A stretch of 64,000 bases of DNA from Fodinicurvata fenggangensis DSM 21160 (GTDB taxonomy: Bacteria > Pseudomonadota > Alphaproteobacteria > Kiloniellales > DSM-21159). A model generated the notes under the pieces. That model was not told the origin of the DNA. It did no database searches and was given only the letters and a program-made list of their open reading frames with translations. Both the position numbers and the translations under genes were made by a program. Position 1 is the first letter of the stretch, and the number at the start of each line of letters is the position of its first letter. The stretch is from assembly GCF_000686045.1 (NCBI RefSeq), contig NZ_JMLV01000006.1, forward strand, positions 124,001-188,000, given 5' to 3'. This document shows, piece by piece, positions 19,845 through 27,304 of this stretch.

Positions 19845-20315
19845 ATGCAGCTCGAAGGCTCCTGCCACTGCGGCGCCGTCACCTTTCAGGTGGACTCGCC
19901 GCACCCCTATCCCTACCAGCGCTGCTATTGCTCGATCTGCCGCAAGACGGCCGGAGGCGGCGGCTACGCCATCAACATCGGCGCCAAGGCCGACACGCTG
20001 CAGGTCACGGGCGCCGAGCACAAGCGCATATACCACGCCCGCCTCAACGGTTCGACAAGTTCGGGCGAGCGCCACTTCTGCGGCACCTGCGCCTCGGCGC
20101 TATGGGTCTATGACCCGGACTGGCCGGAGCTGGTTCATCCCTTCGCCTCGGCCATCGACACGGACCTGCCCGTGCCGCCGGAGCGCGTGCACCTGCTGCT
20201 GGACAGCAAGGCGAGCTGGGTGGACCCTGATGTGGGGAAGCACGACAAGTGCTTCGAGGGCTATCCCGAGGAAAGCCTGGCCGCGTGGCACGAACGCCTG
20301 GGGCTGGTGCGCTGA
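19845..20315 (+). CDS. GFA-family (Gfa-like) zinc protein
   Basis: The 156-residue protein has the zinc ligands of the glutathione-dependent formaldehyde-activating (GFA/CENP-V) family: [12 protein letters not shown] (Cys7, Cys9), [12 protein letters not shown], and [11 protein letters not shown]. Members bind zinc; a role in formaldehyde-glutathione adduct formation was proposed for the founder, but most relatives have no proven activity. It lies between dnaA and dnaN on the opposite strand, convergent with dnaA, and has AAAGGGAG before its ATG. Confidence 0.85.
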   Translation: MQLEGSCHCGAVTFQVDSPHPYPYQRCYCSICRKTAGGGGYAINIGAKADTLQVTGAEHKRIYHARLNGSTSSGERHFCGTCASALWVYDPDWPELVHPFASAIDTDLPVPPERVHLLLDSKASWVDPDVGKHDKCFEGYPEESLAAWHERLGLVR

Positions 20316-20333
20316 AACAGCCGGCGCGGTCCG

Positions 20334-21860
20334 TCAGCCTTCCAGCATGCGGCGCAGCATGTCCACGTCCTCGGCAAAGCCGTTGTCCGTGGCTTTCAGC
20401 TCCTCGACCTTGCGCACGGCATGCATGACGGTGGTGTGGTCGCGTCCACCGAACTTGCGGCCGATCTCGGGCAGCGAACGGGCCGTCATCTGCTTTGCCA
20501 GGTACATGGCCACCTGGCGCGGCCGGGCCACGGCCCGGGCGCGGCGCGCTGAGGACATGTCGGACACGCGTACGTTGTAGTGTTCGGCCACGCGCTTCTG
20601 GATCTCCTCGATGGTGACCCTGCGGTCGCTTGCGCGCAGCAGGTCCTGCAGCAACTCCTGGGTGGTTTCCAGGGTGACCGGGCGGCCGACCAGGGTGGCA
20701 TGGGCGGCAATACGGTTCAGGGCCCCTTCCAGTTCGCGCACGTTGGACGAGACCTTGTGAGCCAGGAATTCCAGGACCTTGGGCGGAATCGGCGCATTCA
20801 GCTGTTCGGCCTTGGACTGCAGAATGCCCAGGCGCAGCTCGTAGGTGGTGGGGTGGATGTCGGCCACCAGCCCCCAGCCCAGGCGCGAGCGCATGCGCTC
20901 CTCGACCCCCTCCAGGTCCGAGGGTGACTTGTCGGCCGAGATGATCAGCTGGCGGTTGTTGTCCACCAGAGTGTTGAAGGTGTGGAAGAACTCCTCCTGG
21001 GTTGCCTCGCGCCCGCCGATGAACTGCACGTCATCGATCATCAGCACGTCCACCGAACGGAACTGGTCCTTGAAGGCCATGGTGTCCTTGGTGCGCAGGG
21101 CGCGCACGAACTGGTACATGAACTTCTCGGCCGACAGGTAGATGACCCGCCTTTCAGGCGTGCGCGTGCGAATCTGCCAGGCAATGGCATGCATCAGGTG
21201 AGTCTTGCCCAGGCCCACGCCGCCATAGAGGAACAGCGGATTGAAGGGCACGCCATCGGCCTCGGCCACGCGCTGGGCGGCGGCATAGGCCAGTTCGTTC
21301 GGCTTGCCGACCACGAAGTTGTCGAAGGTAAAGCGCGGGTCCAGCGGCGCCGAGATATCGCGGCAACGTTCGGCCTCGGAGTCGGCCGCAGACGCCAGGC
21401 CAACGGTGTTGGCGGAGGCCTCCCCGGCGGATACGGCGGACGCCGTATCCGAGCCGGCACCGTTCGCGCCGACAGAAGGCTCACCCGCATCGCTGCCGGG
21501 GCGCGAGGCCTTTTCCGGCGTCGCAGGCCGGGCCGGTGGCTGGACCACGATCTCGACATGGCGGACCTGGGAGAACTCCTCCATCCACAGGCCGCGCAGG
21601 CGGTCGGCATAGTTGCTGCTGACCCAGTCGCGCATGAAGCGCGAGGGAACGGACATCCGCGCCACGCCATCCTTCAGGCTGACCAGGGTCAGGGGCTTCA
21701 ACCAACTCTTGAAAGCGGCTTCGCCCACCTCGGAACGCAGGCGCCCCCGCACACGTGCCCATTGTTCGGAATAATCATCAGCGGCAAGCCCGGCCTGATC
21801 TGCCCCGGCTTCCTCCTGAAGCCGTTCGGTCCCCTGCTTCGCCTCCAGACCTGCGCTCAT
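20334..21860 (-). CDS. dnaA: Chromosomal replication initiator DnaA
   Basis: The roughly 508-residue protein has all DnaA domains: domain I ([21 protein letters not shown]), a long low-complexity linker, AAA+ domain III with Walker [10 protein letters not shown] and Walker [12 protein letters not shown], and domain IV with the DNA-binding signature [15 protein letters not shown]. The ATG at 21860 ([10 protein letters not shown]) has a GAGG site upstream and is preferred over the in-frame TTG at 21917. It binds oriC and opens it. rpsT lies upstream on the same strand, a common alphaproteobacterial order. Confidence 0.96.
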   Translation of the reverse strand: MSAGLEAKQGTERLQEEAGADQAGLAADDYSEQWARVRGRLRSEVGEAAFKSWLKPLTLVSLKDGVARMSVPSRFMRDWVSSNYADRLRGLWMEEFSQVRHVEIVVQPPARPATPEKASRPGSDAGEPSVGANGAGSDTASAVSAGEASANTVGLASAADSEAERCRDISAPLDPRFTFDNFVVGKPNELAYAAAQRVAEADGVPFNPLFLYGGVGLGKTHLMHAIAWQIRTRTPERRVIYLSAEKFMYQFVRALRTKDTMAFKDQFRSVDVLMIDDVQFIGGREATQEEFFHTFNTLVDNNRQLIISADKSPSDLEGVEERMRSRLGWGLVADIHPTTYELRLGILQSKAEQLNAPIPPKVLEFLAHKVSSNVRELEGALNRIAAHATLVGRPVTLETTQELLQDLLRASDRRVTIEEIQKRVAEHYNVRVSDMSSARRARAVARPRQVAMYLAKQMTARSLPEIGRKFGGRDHTTVMHAVRKVEELKATDNGFAEDVDMLRRMLEG

Positions 21861-22017
21861 CTGCACCTCGTTTCTCCCTGCGGCCAAATGACTGTCATTT
21901 CGACCAGTCGCCCCCAAAATCTCGAAAACCAGGTTCCAAACAAACTCTGCGACATCTGAGAAAAGTCTTCTCCATCCCTACCTGGGCAGTCTTCGCATAG
22001 ACGGTTTGGTTTTGAAT

Positions 22018-22045
22018 ATTCTTTACTTAATCAAGTCACAGTCAA
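22018..22045 (-). promoter_or_regulatory. Candidate dnaA promoter
   Basis: On the minus strand TTGACT (complement of 22040-22045) is followed after 16 nt by AAGAAT (complement of 22018-22023). A good -35 and a fair -10 sit in the most AT-rich part of the dnaA upstream region, about 160 bp from the dnaA start. Confidence 0.4.
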
Positions 22046-22353
22046 TACTCAGGATTTTAGAATAAACCCCAATTTGCACTTCCATGCCTTTGATATTTAG
22101 TTTCCGGAGCCCTGCTTTTACTAAGCGCCCCGTTAATGGATTGGACACTCTACAGATGGACGTGAAGGGAGGCAACGAGACCGTTTGCAGAACATTCCCC
22201 ACAGGCTGAGACGATTTCTCAGAAGCAGGGGACAAAGCTGTCATATTCCCGAAAGAATCCTGTAACCGACTCGCAAAAATTTTTTTTTACGAACACTGCC
22301 CACCATCAAGGGTCGCAGGAGGCAGCCTTGCGACACACGAATAGCAGGCATGC

Positions 22354-22383
22354 AAAAAGGTGCCCGCAAGACTGCGGGCACCT
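22354..22383 (-). terminator. Rho-independent terminator of rpsT
   Basis: The arms 22358-22368 and 22373-22383 form a perfect 11-bp stem (AGGTGCCCGCA core) with a 4-nt loop, followed on the minus strand by a run of T (A-run at 22354-22358). It ends rpsT transcription 40 bp after the stop and insulates dnaA. Confidence 0.9.
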
Positions 22384-22424
22384 CTTGTTCCTGCAGGGCG
22401 CCCCGAAGGACGCGGCCGTTCGGT

Positions 22425-22688
22425 TTACGCGATCCGCTTGATGCGCGAAGACAGGCGGGAAATCTTGCGTGCCGCAGCGTTGCGGTGCATGACCCCCTTG
22501 GTCACGCTGCGGTGGATCTCGGGCTGCGCCTGCTTGAAGGCATCGGCGGCAGCCTGCTTGTCACCGCTGTAGATTGCCGTCTCCACACGCTTGATATAGG
22601 TGCGGATGCGGCTCATGCGGTCCCCGTTGATCTGGGCGCGACGCGTATTTCTGCGGATCCGCTTGAGAGCGGACTTGTGATTGGCCAT
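22425..22688 (-). CDS. rpsT: 30S ribosomal protein S20
   Basis: The 87-residue basic protein [20 protein letters not shown] is the typical S20 start; the helical remainder ends [16 protein letters not shown]. It binds 16S rRNA in the small subunit. It has its own strong promoter and terminator, so it is a single-gene transcript upstream of dnaA. Confidence 0.97.
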   Translation of the reverse strand: MANHKSALKRIRRNTRRAQINGDRMSRIRTYIKRVETAIYSGDKQAAADAFKQAQPEIHRSVTKGVMHRNAAARKISRLSSRIKRIA

Positions 22689-22730
22689 GAATGGACCCGT
22701 CTCTGCTTGAGTGTGCCTTGAGAGGTCGCG

Positions 22731-22759
22731 GTTATAGCGGTCGCCCCAGCCAAGGTCAA
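22731..22759 (-). promoter_or_regulatory. Strong sigma-70 promoter of rpsT
   Basis: The minus strand reads TTGACC (complement of 22754-22759), 17 nt, TATAAC (complement of 22731-22736): both elements near consensus with ideal spacing. It lies about 45 bp before the rpsT ATG. Confidence 0.8.
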
Positions 22760-22895
22760 GCCCTCAGCCTGCAGGAAAACGGCCTTTTTCAGGCGCGTCG
22801 AAATGGCATTCTCCATCTGTGCCATTGACCTGCCACGACACAGTCGGCGAAGCTTCCGACAAGCACAATAAAGCAAAATATGCTGAGGGAACGTC

Positions 22896-23819
22896 ATGAG
22901 CGGCAAGGGCATGTGCGACTCCCTCCCGTCAGGAGAGAGACAGCAGCGCGAATCACTAAGGCTCTCGCGACGCCAGTGTCTGGCTGGTATGGCCGGCTTG
23001 ACGGCAACGGCCATGGCCACGCCGTTGCGGGCGCAGACTCCTGAGGCCCTGAGCTTCGGGTTGACCCCCGTGTTCCTGACCTCGAATCTGGCCCTCCTGG
23101 AGCGGCTGCAGACCTACCTCGAGGAAATGACCGACCGTCCCGTGCGCCTGGTCACGCGGCGCACCTATCAGGAGATCACTTCGCTCGTCGTTTCCGGGCA
23201 GGTCGATGCCGCCTGGATATGCGGTTATCCCTACGTGCAGTATCGCGATTCCCTTTCGCTGATGGCTGTGCCTGTCTGGCGCGGACGACCACTCTATCAG
23301 TCCTACCTGATCGCCGATGCGAACAGGTCCGGCGATGACTGGCGGGTCATCGAAGGCGACATTCACGCCTTTTCCGACCCTGATTCCAACTCCGGCTACC
23401 TGGTCACGGCCGCGCTTCTGGCCGAGGAGGGCAAGATTCCCGACGGCTTCTTCCGGAACAGCTTCTACACCTACGGTCACCGCAATGTCGTGCGCGCCGT
23501 GGCCTCTGGTCTCGCGCAATCGGGCAGTGTTGACGGCTATGTCTGGGAAGTCATGAAGGAGATGGAGCCGGAACTGACGGGACGCACCCGGATACTCCAC
23601 GCCTCGGATTGGCTGGGTTTTCCGCCCATCGCCTGTGCCCGGGAAAGCGCAGGCGCGCGCAAGACTCAGCTGCTGCAGAATGCCCTGCTCGGCATGGAAG
23701 ACAGCTCTTCGGGCCGCAGTGTCCTGGAGATGCTGCGACTGGACGGCTTCACCTCCGCCCGCGATGGTTTGTTCGACAGCATCGCCCGCAAGGTTGAACT
23801 GGTGAGGCGCACGGCATGA
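22896..23819 (+). CDS. aioX: Periplasmic arsenite-sensing protein AioX
   Basis: This 307-residue PhnD-type substrate-binding protein has a Tat-like signal (SRRQCLAGMAG, residues 24-34) and the segment DAAWICGYPYVQY. Cys109 matches the single conserved Cys that AioX proteins use for arsenite. Its position before the AioS kinase, the AioR regulator and arsenite oxidase confirms the assignment. It would bind As(III) in the periplasm and trigger AioS. GAGGGA precedes the ATG, and the stop overlaps the aioS start by four bases. Without the context it would be read as a phosphonate-type binding protein. Confidence 0.88.
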   Translation: MSGKGMCDSLPSGERQQRESLRLSRRQCLAGMAGLTATAMATPLRAQTPEALSFGLTPVFLTSNLALLERLQTYLEEMTDRPVRLVTRRTYQEITSLVVSGQVDAAWICGYPYVQYRDSLSLMAVPVWRGRPLYQSYLIADANRSGDDWRVIEGDIHAFSDPDSNSGYLVTAALLAEEGKIPDGFFRNSFYTYGHRNVVRAVASGLAQSGSVDGYVWEVMKEMEPELTGRTRILHASDWLGFPPIACARESAGARKTQLLQNALLGMEDSSSGRSVLEMLRLDGFTSARDGLFDSIARKVELVRRTA

Positions 23820-25276
23820 AGCGGGCGCTCGCCACAATCCGTGCCTGGCCGATCACCGTCAAGATACCGCTGCTGGTGGCCGTCTTGATGGTGGTGGTCA
23901 GTGCCGTCATTTCCGAACGGGTGCTATCCCGGCTGGGAGACACCCAGTCGCGCCACCTGCAGGAACTGGGCAACGCCTATCTTGACGGGCTGTCGTCCTC
24001 GCTAATGCCGGCTGTCCTGCGTAATGACGTCTGGGAAGTCTATGACACCATCGACCGGGCACGTGGCCGCTATCGCGGCCTGGAACCGGTCGATACCATC
24101 GTCACCGATCCCGAGGGCGGGGTCCTTGCCGCCTCGGACCCGCGGCGCTTTCCTACGGGCAGCAGCTTGTCGGAAGGCTATCTCGGTGAGTTTCCCGCCT
24201 CCGGCGAACTGCGCGCCGACGACGGACAGAAGCGCGCCTTCCTGCAGCGCGACCTGGTCTACCAGGACCGCAGAATCGGGACTGCCTATGCCACCTTCAA
24301 CACACAAAGCCTGCTGGCGGAACGCCGCGAGGTCTTCCTGACGCTGCTGGCAACCAACACCGTGATCACCTTTGCCCTCGCTCTTCTGGGATACCTGGCG
24401 ATCAGCCGCATGGTCCGCCCCTTGCGCATCCTCAGCGAACATCTGCATCAGGGCGCCGCCGGGAACGTGCAGCCGATCACGGATACGCAAACGGCCGCCG
24501 GCAGCGAGACCCAGCACCTCTTCAAGGCCTACAACGACATGGCCTCCGCCATGCGCGAGCGTGAGGCGCTGGCCCATCGCCTGGCAGAAGAGAAACGCCT
24601 GGCCAGCCTCGGGCGTCTCGCCTCTGGCATGGCGCACGAAATCAACAACCCGCTGGGTGGACTCTTCAATTCCCTGGATACGCTGAAGCGGCATGGTGAC
24701 ACGCCCTCGGTGCGCAACACCTCCATCGACCTTCTGGAAAGAGGATTGGTGGGCATACGCGATGTGGTGCGCGCCGCCCTGGTCAATTACCGCACCGGCG
24801 GTGAGGCCCGCCCCCTGCAGCCCGTAGACATGGAGGACCTGCAGGTCCTGATCAAACCGGAACTGACCCACCGCTCGCTTGCACTGACCTGGTCTTCCGA
24901 CATCGACAGCGAGTTGCCGGTCAACGCCGGGGCCGTGCGCCAGATCCTGCTGAACCTCCTGCTGAACGCCTGTGCCGCCTCGCCTCCAGGATCGGTCGTC
25001 GCCCTTGCCACGCGGACCAGCGAGAACGCCCTGACCCTAACGATCGACGACAGCGGGCCAGGCCTGCCGCAGGAGGCCCGACGCTTCCTGACCAGTGAAG
25101 ATGAACGCCAGGACACACCGCCGGAAGCCGGTGCCCGTCTGGGTCTCTGGCTGGTGCGCCGCCTGGGCCGGGAGATACAAGCTGAATTCTCCGTCACCGA
25201 GAGCGAACTCGGCGGCACGCGGATCAGCCTGAAGATTCCCTATTCCGACAGGGAGGAGCAGCGCCATGTCGCTTGA
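23816..25276 (+). CDS. aioS: Arsenite-responsive sensor histidine kinase AioS
   Basis: The 486-residue kinase has membrane helix 1 (about 16-34), a periplasmic sensor domain of about 135 residues, membrane helix 2 (about 173-196), a HAMP-like linker, and a HisKA domain with phospho-acceptor His274 in GMAHEINNPLGG. An HATPase domain follows (LLNLLLNACAASPP, DDSGPGLPQ, GLWLVRRLG). It starts within the aioX stop (ATGA) and overlaps aioR by 11 bases, so the sensor, kinase and regulator are translationally coupled. It is expected to phosphorylate AioR when AioX is loaded with arsenite. Confidence 0.9.
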   Translation: MKRALATIRAWPITVKIPLLVAVLMVVVSAVISERVLSRLGDTQSRHLQELGNAYLDGLSSSLMPAVLRNDVWEVYDTIDRARGRYRGLEPVDTIVTDPEGGVLAASDPRRFPTGSSLSEGYLGEFPASGELRADDGQKRAFLQRDLVYQDRRIGTAYATFNTQSLLAERREVFLTLLATNTVITFALALLGYLAISRMVRPLRILSEHLHQGAAGNVQPITDTQTAAGSETQHLFKAYNDMASAMREREALAHRLAEEKRLASLGRLASGMAHEINNPLGGLFNSLDTLKRHGDTPSVRNTSIDLLERGLVGIRDVVRAALVNYRTGGEARPLQPVDMEDLQVLIKPELTHRSLALTWSSDIDSELPVNAGAVRQILLNLLLNACAASPPGSVVALATRTSENALTLTIDDSGPGLPQEARRFLTSEDERQDTPPEAGARLGLWLVRRLGREIQAEFSVTESELGGTRISLKIPYSDREEQRHVA

Positions 25277-26594
25277 AAACAGACGTATCGCGGTGGTCGA
25301 GGACGACCCCATCATGGGGGAATCCCTGCTCCAACGGCTCAGCCTGGAAGGCGGGGAGGTAACCTGGTGGCGCGACGGCAATCAGGCGCTCGAAGGGTTC
25401 CGTCAGACGCGTCCCGAAGTCGTGGTCTGTGATATCCGACTGCCCGACCTCAGCGGGGAAGAGCTGTTCCGACGCACCGCTGAGCACGCCAGCCTGCCCT
25501 TCCTCTTCATCACGGCTTATGGTGACATCGATCAGGCGGTGCGCCTGATGCGGGCCGGGGCCGGCGATTACCTGACGAAGCCCTTCGAGATGGAGGCACT
25601 TCTCGTGCGCCTGGACGACCTGCTGCGCCCGGCCGAACCGGCCCGCGGGGGCAGCCTGGGAGCCTCGCCGCAGATGTGCGAAATCGAAAACCTGTTGCGT
25701 CGCCTTGCGGATCGACCAAGCCCCGTCCTGCTGACGGGTGAAACGGGCGTAGGCAAGGAAATTTGCGCCCGTTTCCTGCACCAAGCTTCGCGCAACGCCG
25801 GCGAACCCTTCATTGCCGTCAACTGTGCCGCCATCCCCTCCGAGCTGCTGGAAAGCGAACTCTTTGGCCATGAGAAAGGTGCTTTCACGGGCGCCTCGGC
25901 ACGGCATCTCGGTTACGCCGAGCGAGCGGGCAGCGGCACGCTGTTCCTGGACGAGATCGGAGAACTGCCCTTCGCCCTCCAGGGCAAGCTGTTGCGCCTG
26001 CTGGAGGATCGCAGTTTCCCGCGTGTCGGCGGCGAGAAGCCGATCGCGTTCAAGGCCCGCGTGGTTACGGCTACGACTCGCGATCTTGCTGCGGACGTAC
26101 GCGACGGCCTTTTCCGCGATGACCTCTATTACCGCATCAATGTGGTCAGCGTGGACATACCGCCCCTGCGTCAGCGCTCCGCCGACATCACCCTGCTCAT
26201 GGAGAATTTCTTCGAGGCCTTCATGCAGGATGGCGAGTGCAGCCTGCGCGGCATCAGTTCCCTGGCCGAAGAGGCGGCCCTGGCGCATGACTGGCCAGGC
26301 AACGTGCGCGAGCTTCGCAATCGCATCGATCGCGCCGTGGCCTTGGCGCCCGGTCCGCACATCATGCCCTGCGACCTCTTTCCCGAGCAGGAAAGCCTGG
26401 GACACGAGACGGCCGGGGACACTCCTGCCTCGCTGGCCAAGGTGCGTGAAGCTGCAGAGCGCCGCGAGATCCTGCGCGCGCTCGAGGAGACCGGCGGTCA
26501 GCTGAGCGCCACGGCCCGGCGCCTGGGGGTCTCGCGCACCACGCTATGGGAGAAGATGCGCCGTTTCGGTATCGGCAATTCCCTTAGCCAGTGA
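25266..26594 (+). CDS. aioR: Sigma-54-dependent response regulator AioR
   Basis: The 442-residue NtrC-type regulator has a receiver domain with phospho-acceptor Asp56 (VVVCDIRLPD), an AAA+ domain with Walker A GETGVGKE (158-165) and the sigma-54 contact loop GAFTGA (205-210), and a Fis-type helix-turn-helix at the C-terminus (LSATARRLGVSRTTLWEKM). It should activate the aioBA promoter. A TGGCAT-N5-TTGCT element and two palindromes in the gap to aioB fit this exactly. Start ATG 25266 lies inside aioS with GGGAGGAG upstream. Confidence 0.92.
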   Translation: MSLENRRIAVVEDDPIMGESLLQRLSLEGGEVTWWRDGNQALEGFRQTRPEVVVCDIRLPDLSGEELFRRTAEHASLPFLFITAYGDIDQAVRLMRAGAGDYLTKPFEMEALLVRLDDLLRPAEPARGGSLGASPQMCEIENLLRRLADRPSPVLLTGETGVGKEICARFLHQASRNAGEPFIAVNCAAIPSELLESELFGHEKGAFTGASARHLGYAERAGSGTLFLDEIGELPFALQGKLLRLLEDRSFPRVGGEKPIAFKARVVTATTRDLAADVRDGLFRDDLYYRINVVSVDIPPLRQRSADITLLMENFFEAFMQDGECSLRGISSLAEEAALAHDWPGNVRELRNRIDRAVALAPGPHIMPCDLFPEQESLGHETAGDTPASLAKVREAAERREILRALEETGGQLSATARRLGVSRTTLWEKMRRFGIGNSLSQ

Positions 26595-26601
26595 AAGGCC
26601 C

Positions 26602-26652
26602 TGTCCGGATTTCCGGACAGACCCCGCTTGTGCCTGTTCGGGAATCCGGACA
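26602..26652. promoter_or_regulatory. Twin palindromes, likely AioR enhancer sites
   Basis: Site 1 (26602-26619) is TGTCCGGA-TT-TCCGGACA, a perfect palindrome. Site 2 (26635-26652) is TGTTCGGG-AA-TCCGGACA, with nearly the same arms. Their centres are 33 bp apart (about three helical turns), at about -98 and -131 from the predicted sigma-54 start. This is the usual place for enhancer sites of NtrC-type activators. No T-run follows either, so they are not terminators. Confidence 0.72.
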
Positions 26653-26715
26653 AAGCCTCACTGTCGCTTTACCCGGACTGAAACATAAACATTATGAATC
26701 AATAACATAGCTCAC

Positions 26716-26731
26716 TGGCATGAAGGTTGCT
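26716..26731 (+). promoter_or_regulatory. Sigma-54 promoter of aioBA
   Basis: TGGCAT, five bases, TTGCT: both the -24 GG and -12 GC elements are present at the exact distance required by RpoN. Transcription would start near 26741, about 29 bp before the aioB ATG. Confidence 0.85.
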
Positions 26732-26769
26732 CTGCTTCCTGGAAAACATCAGCAGGAGAGGAGAACCCT

Positions 26770-27291
26770 ATGCGCAGATGCTCGAAACTTGTCGAAATGG
26801 GACGCCGCCAGTTCCTGTCCGGGAGCGCCGTTGCCGCCGCCACGGCCGCCGGCGCCTCGATAATGCCGGCCGAAGCCAAGGCCGCCAACGGACAGGCCCG
26901 TGTCAACTATCCCTCGAACCGCCTCGCCAATGTCGAAGACCTGAGCGAGAACGAACCCCTCAACGTCGCCTATCCGGACGACCAGGCCCCTGGCGTGCTG
27001 CTGAAGCTCGGCCAGTCCGTGCCAGGCGGTGTCGGGCCCGACGAGGACATCGTCGGCTTCTGCACGCTCTGTCCACACCAAGGCTATCCGGTCAGCTACA
27101 ACACCGAGGCCCGTACCTTCAACTGTCCGGGCCACTATTCGGTCTTCGACCCCGAACAGGCCGGATCCCAGGTCTGGGGCCAGGCAACCCAGAACCTGCC
27201 CCAGTACATCCTGCGTGTGGACGAGGACGGCGAGATCTATGCCGAAGGCGTGGACGAGCTGATCTACGGCCGTCTCTCGAACGTTCTCTGA
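26770..27291 (+). CDS. aioB: Arsenite oxidase small (Rieske) subunit AioB
   Basis: The 173-residue protein has a Tat signal (GRRQFLSGS, residues 11-19, then an Ala-rich stretch) and a Rieske 2Fe-2S domain with ligands Cys101/His103 (CPHQG) and Cys119/His122 (CPGHYS). It passes electrons from the AioA molybdenum site to the respiratory chain and carries the Tat signal for the complex. The positions that form a disulfide in some relatives are Tyr106 and Gly121 here, so no bridge is possible. Cys98 is extra. aioA follows after 13 bp. Confidence 0.95.
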   Translation: MRRCSKLVEMGRRQFLSGSAVAAATAAGASIMPAEAKAANGQARVNYPSNRLANVEDLSENEPLNVAYPDDQAPGVLLKLGQSVPGGVGPDEDIVGFCTLCPHQGYPVSYNTEARTFNCPGHYSVFDPEQAGSQVWGQATQNLPQYILRVDEDGEIYAEGVDELIYGRLSNVL

Positions 27292-27304
27292 GGAGGAAAC
27301 ACCC

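Larger units (their letters stand above)
21861..22424. other. dnaA upstream region, AT-rich, no clear DnaA boxes
   Basis: The 564 bp between dnaA and rpsT are much richer in A and T than the rest of the window, especially 22005-22080. They contain an A5T9 tract (22276-22289), an inverted repeat CTGAGA/TCTCAG near 22206-22222 and the rpsT terminator. I found no good match to TTATCCACA on either strand (the nearest, TTCCCCACA near 22195, has two mismatches). No gene is evident. It is probably the dnaA control region rather than a standard oriC. Confidence 0.45.

Noticed and set aside
22185-22210. TTCCCCACA as a DnaA box in the dnaA upstream region
   Set aside because: Two mismatches to the consensus and no second copy; not enough to claim an origin.
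22896-23819. Phosphonate-type binding protein (PhnD) as the function of the gene before the kinase
   Set aside because: The order with a kinase, a sigma-54 regulator and arsenite oxidase genes, plus the single conserved Cys, makes AioX much more likely.
26602-26619. Palindrome after aioR as a terminator
   Set aside because: The loop would be 2 nt, no T-run follows, and a second related palindrome lies 33 bp away; enhancer sites explain both.
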